15,383 bases of DNA from Saccoglossus kowalevskii (taxonomy: Eukaryota > Hemichordata > Enteropneusta > Harrimaniidae), in contig NW_003144786.1 in assembly GCF_000003605.2 (NCBI RefSeq), forward strand, positions 1,998,692 to 2,014,074, written 5' to 3'. The notes under the pieces were generated by a model that worked only from the letters and a program-made list of their open reading frames with translations, made no database searches and was not told where the DNA came from. Made by a program: the position numbers and the translations under genes. This document shows positions 8,869 to 15,383 of the stretch, in pieces. Positions within the stretch are counted from its first letter, which is position 1, and each line of letters begins with the position of its first letter.

Positions 8869-9464
8869 TTTGGAAAAAAACTAAAGGAATTAAGTTTTTT
8901 TATTCTACATTTAACTTTTGATGTTGTCCCTTAATTAGGCTGTCTATTGTCCTAGAGCATTTATGTACCAAGTTTTATTCAAATGTGATGATCAATACTT
9001 GAGATATCAGTATTAATTAATTATGCTAATTAGGTGATTAAGAAGCATAACTATTTACCAAAAACTAATATGGTGTATAGTCCTAGGTTCATTGAAGTGT
9101 GATGGTACTCTTTAAAAGTGTCATTAAAATCCAATGAGTGGTTCTTTAAAAATCAGTTCAACAGCCATAGAACATCAAAAAATTATTTATCCCAAAATTA
9201 ATCAGGTCTCTGCATAGTCCTAGAAGATCTATGTCGCAAGTCTCTTTGAAATGTGATGATTAGTACTTGAGATATCAGGCGAAAAGCTGAAAATTAACTA
9301 ATTATGCTAATAAGGTGATTAATATGCACAAACATTTACCCCAAAACTAATTAAGTCTCTGCACAGTCCTCAAGTAACTATGTACCATTTCATTGAAACG
9401 TGATCATTACTACTCAAAATATCAAAAGCTGACAGTTAATTAATTATGTAAATTAGGTGATTGT

Positions 9465-10416
9465 TGTAGAAAAATCAGCCTAGTTTTTATGCCATGTAAA
9501 TGCGAGCTAAATTTATAAATAAAATTGGCCCGACCCTTGGTCGAGCCTAACCAAGCCAAGTGTTGTATTTGCTTTGTACAGCGTATGATGTGGGTATTTG
9601 CGTATGAATGGGAATGTAAGGTTGCATGCGTCTTGCAGGTGGCTTTGTTATGTAAATTCATGGGAGTTGTGTGGTGGACGTGGCAAGTCAGTACACCATG
9701 AGTCATCGAAGTGTGAGCACCGTATTCAGCTCTGCCTAGCAGCAGTTTGTAAGGGCATTTCAGGCTCTTCGTCACCTTGCTCATGCTGCAGAACCCGACT
9801 AATAGTCAACCAGCGTAGCGTTTATACCTGTGTACAGACAGGACGAGTTTGTTGGTTTCAGAGGTCCTGTCCTTTGCTGAATAGAATAGGGAGGAGTGAC
9901 GGCATATCAACCTTGGCTTGGTGATTGTGAACTGGTGTATCGTGGACGTACGTTAATATTGGCAACTGGTGGTGGTGAATGGTTTCTATTATATCTACCC
10001 GGATCGGTTACTGGTGGCACAGGCAGTGTTAGAAGCTCTATGGACTTGATGTGGATGGTAGCTGAAGTATCGTCGATGCTAAGTTTTGAGGAGCGTAACA
10101 GAACACTGCAGGACTACAATAGAACACTGATACTGTTAACTTTATCAAAGTTTTGCTTTGCCTTAATTCCCTGACCCGAAGGCCTTGTATGGCCCAACTT
10201 AGTTTTACATAACTATGTATTAAGCATATTGTTGTATTTCGCATAAATGGATAATAGATTGAAGTCGTTGATTAACGATTGTCGATTAACGTGATTTATT
10301 AGTGATAAGTTCTTGTGCACAAGTTTCATGTTAATTTCTGAGTATGAATATCTGTTGATGAGGTTTAGAGAATAAAATAGCTTAGTTAACTGTATACACT
10401 TTGTCATCACCATTCA
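9465..10416 (+). mobile_element. Probable solo LTR with TTGT target duplication
   Basis: This 952-bp segment interrupts the subrepeat array, begins TGTAGAAAA and ends CACCATTCA. It is flanked by TTGT on both sides (9461-9464 and 10417-10420). TG...CA termini, a 4-bp target duplication and an AATAAA at 10371-10376, 40 bases before the end, fit an LTR left after recombination. A TATA-like ATTTATAAATA is near 9511. Open frames inside (up to 114 codons) have no recognisable products. The orientation is taken from the AATAAA. No internal domain or second LTR is seen. Confidence 0.5.
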
Positions 10417-10956
10417 TTGTGTGCTCCCGCGTGCTTAGCCAATCCTCGGTCTCTGAATATGTGATTAATATGTACTGTACCCTAAAAACTATCAGGTCTG
10501 TGCAGTGTCATATGACATCTATGTACCAAGTTTTTATTGAAATGTTATGATCAGTACTCGAGAAAAGCCAAAAATTGATTAATCATTATGCAAATTAGGT
10601 AATTAATATAAACAGAGATTTTTACCCAAAACTAATCAAATCTGCGCATTAGTTCAGAGCATCCATGTGCCAAGTTTCACCAAAATCCAATGAGTGGTTC
10701 TCCTAATATCAGTGGAACAGTCATGGAACAGCTTAAAATCAGTTAATTATCATGCAAATTAAGTAGCTAATATTCATGGATTTTTACCAAAACCTAATCA
10801 AATCTGCGCATTATCCCAGAGCATCTATGTACCAAGTTTCACTAAAATTTGATAAGCGGTTCTTGAGATAACGGTGGAACAAAAAAAATGGCATACATAC
10901 AGACATACAGACAGGGTAACTGCAAAGACTCTCTTTTGTGCTTAGCACACGGGAGT

Positions 10957-11649
10957 CAAAAATAAATTCAACCGCTCGTTTGTGCTGGGACAGCGCTCCC
11001 GGTGACGACACAACGAACATAGGGGTTCAGATTTGTGTGTATAAGATGGCCGCTTAGATATCGACTGTGTTGTGCAAGTAAGGAAACAGAAAATCGTTTT
11101 ATGGGTATTTAGAAGTAGTGTGAGAACTATAAAGACCTGGAGAGAGTATTGTGTATGAAGGAATAAATCGACGGACTTGTGAGTACTCTGTAGCGTGTTT
11201 GATGTGTATTCCTCGCTTGTCAAAAGATCGACGACCCCCCACCACGCCACTGAATGAATTTGCGTCATCGCTACGTCTTGTGCCTTATATAGACGAATCT
11301 GTATTCGACTTGTAGTCCTAGGACCTAATGTACTGTACATGTATATAAAACGGACTAAGTGGAACATAGGATATATGGGGATCTTGTTCACGATCACGCT
11401 AAAAGGACTTAAAACATTTAATTATTTCTTTTTGTAAAACAAAAAAAAAATCCCAACTTAGCCAGTCTAGACATGGGCGTACTATCTCTAGTAGCCGGTA
11501 GGCTGGTTGGCGATCCGTTACGCTCAAAAACAAGCAACATGTTTTTGGCTGTTTCCATGGTGTGACATATAAACCGACGTTAGCTTCATGTATAACTAAT
11601 ACGAGGTTTGCAAACACCATTCAGTCTTTAGAAGTCACTTAGTTTATTA
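10957..11649. other. Unassigned region, possible minus-strand LTR leader
   Basis: No coding sequence is supported; a 151-codon minus ORF (10942-11397) has composition unlike a conserved protein. On the minus strand, TGGCGTGGTGG at 11249-11239 matches the 11-mer at 12227-12237, where it follows an LTR-like leader on the plus strand. A TATATAAGG-type motif lies just upstream of it on the minus strand (about 11292). This may be the leader of a related LTR element in the opposite orientation. Confidence 0.25.
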
Positions 11650-11693
11650 CTCGAACCACAGTCACTCTCCTAGTAGAGTGACTCTGGTTCGAG
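11650..11693. repeat. Hairpin with 19-bp arms and a nearby third copy
   Basis: CTCGAACCACAGTCACTCT pairs with AGAGTGACTCTGGTTCGAG across the six-base loop CCTAGT, with one mismatch. A third partial copy, AGTAGAGTGACTGTGCTAG (about 11696-11714), could pair with the left arm as an alternative partner. Its function is unknown; the 11715-12030 stretch beyond it holds nothing I can support. Confidence 0.75.
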
Positions 11694-12030
11694 AAGTAGA
11701 GTGACTGTGCTAGGACGTATTCTGTTACATTTATTATTTCCAACCGTTTTGCTATAGCATTTTCTAGAATGAAGCGTTTTCTGTAAATGCTGGAAAGCGA
11801 AATAATGAAATAACGAAAAGGTAAATATTTACCTAAAGTACAGTGTGTTGAACTTCATAATAATATACTTCATAATGCAAAACACTAGTCACGATGAGTT
11901 GTTTAAATATACGACTCCTAATTGAAAAATATGACCAGTCCAGAATTTCAGACGGATATTAAGCAACCTCAGAGCATATCAGAAGCATTTACTCTAAAAT
12001 ATAAAAAAAACCTGCAGTCAAAAGTCAAGA

Positions 12031-12378
12031 ATGCCAGCAAATAAAGGACTCTGTCCCACAATCCTTTGTGCGCCGCCAGTGGCTAGTATTTATAGTTCAC
12101 CAGCGGCTTGTATTTATAGTTGTGTGCGCTCCTTTAGTAGCGCTGTGCATGACGGGTGTCTTCCGTCATTGTTGTTGCTTTTCAATAAAGCTGTTTCTTA
12201 TCGTTCACCGGTGTTTGTATCGTTACTGGCGTGGTGGCAGCGTCGGAATACGAAATCGACGCTAAATATCGTTCCTAAGAAGTCCGGCCATTCATGTAAT
12301 CACCAGTGAACTTGCTTCTACTATAGCGGTAAGAAGTCCACTTTAAGTTAGTGTGTCGCTTTATATTGAACTGTCATC
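12031..12378 (+). mobile_element. LTR-like leader of the plus-strand Gypsy-like element
   Basis: This precedes the gag-like frame and holds TATTTATAG promoter-like boxes (about 12087 and 12111), an AATAAA at 12184-12189, and a TGG-starting tract TGGCGTGGTGGCAGCGTCGG at 12227-12246. In LTR elements the primer-binding site starts TGG just after the LTR, which suggests the LTR ends near 12226. The left boundary is not certain; ATGCCAGCAAATAAAGG near 12031 is a candidate. The rest (12247-12378) would be the untranslated leader. Confidence 0.45.
12074..12121 (+). repeat. 24-bp tandem duplication covering a TATA-like box
   Basis: CGCCAGTGGCTAGTATTTATAG plus TT (12074-12097) is followed directly by CACCAGCGGCTTGTATTTATAG plus TT (12098-12121). 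Three positions differ. Both copies contain TATTTATAG, so the putative promoter box of the LTR is present twice. Confidence 0.75.
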
Positions 12379-13127
12379 ATGGCATATAATGTACGGGTAC
12401 CAAAACAGTGGAGTTTGACCAAACATGAGTCAATAACGTCGTTCGAAAGCCTGGCGGCAAAATCTGCAGTATATTTTGTCATTGGATCCAAATTTTGTAT
12501 ATTTCTTGCCACTGATTATACATGGAATAAGAAGTCTAATGCCACACCACTGCGTGGTTTTACCGACGATGATGAAAGTGTCGGAGAACCGAAACGCCGA
12601 ACCGCTCAAGAAAAGGTCATGCATCTCGAATTAATGCTGGGTCAAATTGTCAATTATTGTCCCGTAATTTCACGCAACACCATCATAAAGTCGTCCACAT
12701 CCATTTCATCAATTTGGCAAGCAATTCGTTTACACTATGGCTTCCAGACCTCGGGTTCTCATTTCCTCGATTTTAATAATATTAAATTAGAAGGTGGCGA
12801 GCGCCCAGAAAACCTATACCAACGCCTGGTTTCATTTATTGAGGACAATTGTTACACCGTGACAGTGATATAAAACATCATGGGGAAACCACCATCATTG
12901 ATGAAGAACTCACACCTTCCTTAGAAAACATCATTGTGCTCACATGGTTACGCCTATTACACCCACAGCTACCAAGCTTAGTAAAACAACGGTATGGCAC
13001 TGAGTTACGCTCAAAGACGCTTGCTACTCTAAAACCAGAGATTTCTCAGGCGTTAGATTCGCTTCTGGAGAGGTTTTGTGCCCCGTTGCCAATCAGTATA
13101 TACACACCAACGACTCTCCAAAATTGA
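12379..13127 (+). pseudogene. Gag-like (capsid) region of a Ty3/Gypsy-like element
   Basis: The frame opens at ATG 12379 with [17 protein letters not shown], a start I recognise from Gypsy-like elements of marine invertebrates. Gag would form the particle that packages element RNA. The frame is open to 12872, where [14 protein letters not shown] is followed by a switch to another frame (12849-13127) that continues [38 protein letters not shown] and SQALDSLL. Between about 12451 and 12510 the conserved reading (WRQNL ... LSLDPNF) is in a different frame, so a +1/-1 pair brackets it. The frame returns to the first phase near 13120, before the zinc knuckle. These breaks prevent a normal Gag from this copy. 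Confidence 0.75.
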
Positions 13128-13158
13128 CTACAACATCAACCAAGCGCCAAGCACTAAA

Positions 13159-13260
13159 TCGTGCCCATTGTGTAAACAAGCCGGTCGTTCTAAATACCAA
13201 CATTTCAACATAAGCCGGTCGTCCTAAATACCAACATTTCAACATTTCCTAAGCAATTGT
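13159..13260 (+). pseudogene. Zinc-knuckle region with a 42-bp in-frame insertion
   Basis: The frame reads SCPLCKQAGRSKYQHF and, after an interruption, QHFLSNCKYLP, matching a C-x2-C-x10-H-x4-C type knuckle that would bind nucleic acid. The interruption comes from a 34-bp tandem duplication (13178-13211 and 13212-13245, one mismatch) plus an 8-bp AACATTTC repeat. Together these add 42 bp, so the downstream frame is kept, but TAA at 13225-13227 is introduced. Confidence 0.7.
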
Positions 13261-13965
13261 AAATATTTACCGACAGAAGTTCGCTTATACATTAGCAAAT
13301 CTCGGCAAATAAGTTGCCAGGATGATGAGTCTGACAGTGATGGTGAAGATATCACCACTGATAACTACAGTGACAAACCATCAAACTATAGTGTTCGCAC
13401 TTGCAGAGTTAAGACAAAGCAGTCACCATTCTTTAAGGCTTTCTACCACCATCACCCTCTGCAATTAACACTAGACACCGGGGCTGAAACCAACATGATT
13501 AGGTCTTCACTTGCTAAATATATAGGAGCTACTATTCAAAATAGTTCGCAAAAAGCACTCCAGGCCGATGGGCTGACACCACTTTGAGTTATCGGTGAGA
13601 CTCATATCACACTTAGTAGAAACGGCATTGATCTTACACCCGACGCACTCGTCATCAAAGAATTGAATGTCGATAGTTTAGCTGGCACACTGTTCATGAC
13701 CGTCAATGACATTTCCGTACGCCCAGCTATGCAGCAAATAACTATCAAAGGCACACATGTTGTTAGGTATGGAATCGAAGACGACACACTCCATTCACAC
13801 AAAGTACGTCACACACAGGCATTTGTATTGCATTCCCCTCCAGCCTCATCTGTTATTTGGCCTGGCGAATTTCTAGAAAACTACCACCTAATATTGAAGA
13901 AGATGGAACTTCCGCTATTGAGTCGCGTCACGATTCACCAAGCATGCATAACCTCAAACCGTTGA
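13228..13965 (+). pseudogene. Retropepsin-like aspartic protease region
   Basis: The frame contains LTLDTGAETNMIRSSLAKYI, with the catalytic D-T-G-A at 13474-13485. Retropepsins cut the Gag-Pol precursor and work as dimers, each giving one Asp. Downstream LAGTLFMTVNDISVRPAM and VRHTQAFVLHSP ... VIWPGEFLE fit the C-terminal part of this element family. An in-frame TGA at 13585-13587 interrupts ADGLTPL|VIGE. The frame ends at TGA 13963. The following 300 bases (13966-14271) carry only frame-broken pieces of the protease-RT spacer. Confidence 0.75.
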
Positions 13966-14271
13966 GGATATCATTGAATCAGTCGCAGGCAAAATTCGCA
14001 TTTGTAACTCCTCAATGTAATACGGCGCAATGACCACTTTTGTCTAATTCGTCATACCACATGACTACCATCAGCAGCATCTAGTACACCAGTCAAGTAC
14101 ACTCCTGACAAATCTCGTCCACGCTCACCAACAATGCACTCGGATGGTGTCAACCTTGACCCTGACGCAATTTTGAGGATCGATGAGCGCTCCCAATTTT
14201 GAAATCTACTTTGTACATACGGCGATGTCTTCAATCCATCAATTTCTTGTTACAATGGTGCATGTGGTAAA

Positions 14272-14920
14272 TTTGAAACGTCTGTCAACATGGGCCCTGT
14301 TGAGCCTCCTCAAAGAAAGGGGCGCATCCCTCAATATGCTCGGGATAAGCTCGTAGAGTTACAGAAAAAGTTTGACGACCTAGAAAAATTGGGGGTATTC
14401 CGTCGACCTGAAGACATTGGAGTTACCATAGAGTATCTAAATCCATCATTTCTGGTCAAAAAACCAAATGGCGGTTATAGACGTCGGTCGTTACAGCAAA
14501 CCACTCCTTCGCTAATGCTGGATGTCGATTCAACACTACGAACCATCGCCTGCTGGAAATACATGCTCAAGACTGATCTAACCAGTGCTTCCTACCAAAT
14601 CCCATTAGCAAAGGCCTAGATGAAATATTGTAGTGTCGCAACACCTTTTCGTTGTGTGAGAGTATATACACGTTAGGGCATGCCAGGATCAGAAACTGCT
14701 CTTGAGGAGCTAATGTGTCGCATATTGGGTGACTATATACAAGAAGGGTGTGTCGCAAAACTTGCTGATGATCTATACTGTGGAGGGAACACCCCACTTG
14801 AGCTACTCCAAAACCTGGAAAACGTTCTACAAGCACTAAGTAAGTGTAGCATTCACTTGTCAGCCAGCAAAACAACAATCTGCCCAAAGTCTACAACCAT
14901 TCTCATCGCATTGCAACTTT
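14272..14920 (+). pseudogene. Reverse transcriptase region of the plus-strand element
   Basis: One frame runs from about 14272 with in-frame TAG stops at 14617 and 14674. It reads [48 protein letters not shown], motif [17 protein letters not shown] (catalytic Asp kept) and motif [11 protein letters not shown], with the two Asp at 14767-14772. Between GGYR and PSLM the normal sequence is damaged: DVGRYSKPL appears in another frame at 14480-14506, implying a deletion and a compensating insertion. The end (ICPKSTTIL) is followed by a frame change near 14910. RT would synthesise cDNA; this copy cannot make it whole. Confidence 0.8.
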
Positions 14921-14927
14921 TTCATCA

Positions 14928-15383
14928 TGTCCACCTCCTGACACTGTCCGTGGACTACGCTCATTCATCGGCGCCTATAAAGTTCTTCCTCATCCCTCAG
15001 ATCACCTATGGATCGTAACCGATGACTCCGTCACCAAGCAAGGCATTGGCGCAACCTTCTATGTTACACACAATGACAAAACTTCACTAGCAGGATTCTT
15101 CAGTGCCAAACTACGCACACATCAAGTTACATGGCTACCATGTGAAATCGAAGCACTATGTATTGCGGAATCAGTCAAGCACTTCAGTCTGTTTATTATC
15201 CAATCAGAGCACCAAACCTGCGTTCTCACTGACAGCAAGCCATGTGTACAGGTAGTTGACAAACTCTGCCATGGGGAATTCTCATCAAGTCCATGTGTCA
15301 CTTCCTTTTTTTCCACTGTCAGTAGGTACTAAGTTGCATTACGCCACCTTGCAGGTTCAGCCAACGTGTCATCCAATTTTGCG
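14928..15383 (+). pseudogene. RNase H region, open for 134 codons and running off the window
   Basis: This frame is open from 14928 ([20 protein letters not shown]) to TAA 15330-15332 and stays coding-like to the window end (ALRHLAGSANV). It has no ATG near its start, as expected for an internal polyprotein part. RNase H acidic residues are present: VTDDSV (Asp 15021-15023), CEIEAL (Glu 15150-15152) and LTDSKPC (Asp 15231-15233). The RT tether motif RSFIGAYK is only about 13 codons from the first RNase H Asp. In related elements these are separated by a long connection, so an in-frame deletion is inferred. RNase H would degrade the RNA strand of the hybrid. Confidence 0.75.

Larger units (their letters stand above)
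8477..10870 (+). repeat. Diverged 145-185-bp tandem subrepeats
   Basis: The ATGTACCAAGTTT core or a variant occurs at 8477, 8963, about 9075, 9231, 9380, 10521, 10665 and 10827. After removing the 956-bp insertion between the fifth and sixth copies, the spacing there is 185 bp; other gaps are about 112-162 bp. The first gap (486 bp) contains extra unrelated sequence at about 8573-8870. Copies differ at many positions, so the array is old. Confidence 0.7.
8342..10956. mobile_element. Inverted-repeat element filled with tandem subrepeats, interrupted by an LTR
   Basis: ACTCCCGTGTGCT at 8342-8354 and its exact reverse complement at 10944-10956 form 13-bp terminal inverted repeats. Between them lie about eight diverged copies of a unit with the core ATGTACCAAGTTTCATTGAAAT followed by GATATCAG, AATTATGCTAATTAGGTGATTAATATG-like and CCCAAAACTAAT-like segments. 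There is no transposase, so the element is non-autonomous. Its right end carries CATACATACAGACATACAGACAG. A second copy of the left terminus, with two mismatches, sits inside at 10423-10435, so an alternative reading is a complete 534-bp element (10423-10956) beside a truncated relative. No convincing flanking target duplication is visible. Confidence 0.55.

Noticed and set aside
9598-9924. Plus-strand 108-codon ORF and overlapping minus-strand 114-codon ORF (9440-9784)
   Set aside because: Both lie in the TG...CA segment with LTR signals, overlap each other on opposite strands and show no domain.
8477-10850. Regularly spaced repeats considered as a CRISPR-like array
   Set aside because: Units are 110-185 bp, diverged throughout, contiguous rather than short identical repeats with unique spacers, and the context is eukaryotic.
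10942-11397. Longest ORF in the right half (151 codons, minus strand)
   Set aside because: No recognisable motif; it crosses the terminus of the inverted-repeat element at its lower end and looks like leader or non-coding sequence.
14567-14887. Minus-strand 106-codon ORF
   Set aside because: Antisense shadow of the plus-strand RT frame with motifs A and C.

Overview
The window looks like intergenic or intronic DNA from a metazoan, most likely a marine invertebrate. The evidence is AT-rich non-coding sequence, an (AC)n microsatellite, GT-AG introns, TATA/AATAAA signals, THAP- and BEN-type sequence, Ty3/Gypsy-type retroelements, and a DxExNPGP 2A-like peptide of the kind known from invertebrate non-LTR retrotransposons. 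I cannot resolve the phylum (mollusc, brachiopod, cephalochordate or cnidarian are all possible). No rRNA, tRNA or CRISPR array is visible. I see no gene that is clearly intact; almost every coding block is broken by stops or frameshifts, so this is a graveyard of mobile elements and element-derived genes.

Left part (1-4100, + strand): the end of a repeat with a strong hairpin (39-73); a three-exon, broken transposase-like gene (347-2047) whose landmarks DHDFP, DGGRD and CPGYSAFN survive in different frames and whose last exon keeps 134 open codons; then a broken gene with a TPS-rich linker and a probable BEN-like C-terminal domain (2252-3932).

Middle (4050-8000, - strand): a Ty3/Gypsy pol remnant (about 5972-4345) with RT, RNase H and integrase zinc-binding pieces, two catalytic aspartates replaced, and a possible 3' LTR below it; a short ORF ending its N-terminal part with a 2A-like motif DIETNPGP (6470-6447); and a broken THAP-domain gene (7969-6955) with a long unassigned C-terminal part.

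Repeat block (8342-10956): perfect 13-bp terminal inverted repeats enclose about eight diverged copies of a 145-185-bp unit. A 952-bp TG...CA segment with a 4-bp duplication (TTGT), probably a solo LTR, has inserted among them.

Right part (10957-15383): mostly unassigned DNA with a 19-bp-stem hairpin (11650-11693), then a second, plus-strand Ty3/Gypsy-like element: LTR-like leader, gag-like capsid region, zinc knuckle, retropepsin, RT and RNase H in order, running off the window end. It carries many frame breaks, an in-frame 42-bp insertion in the knuckle and a deletion between RT and RNase H.

The parts do not form a pathway. The most notable items are the 2A-like peptide, the transposase-like family with DGGxD and PGxSAxN signatures, the THAP gene with its unassigned partner region, and the nested inverted-repeat element.
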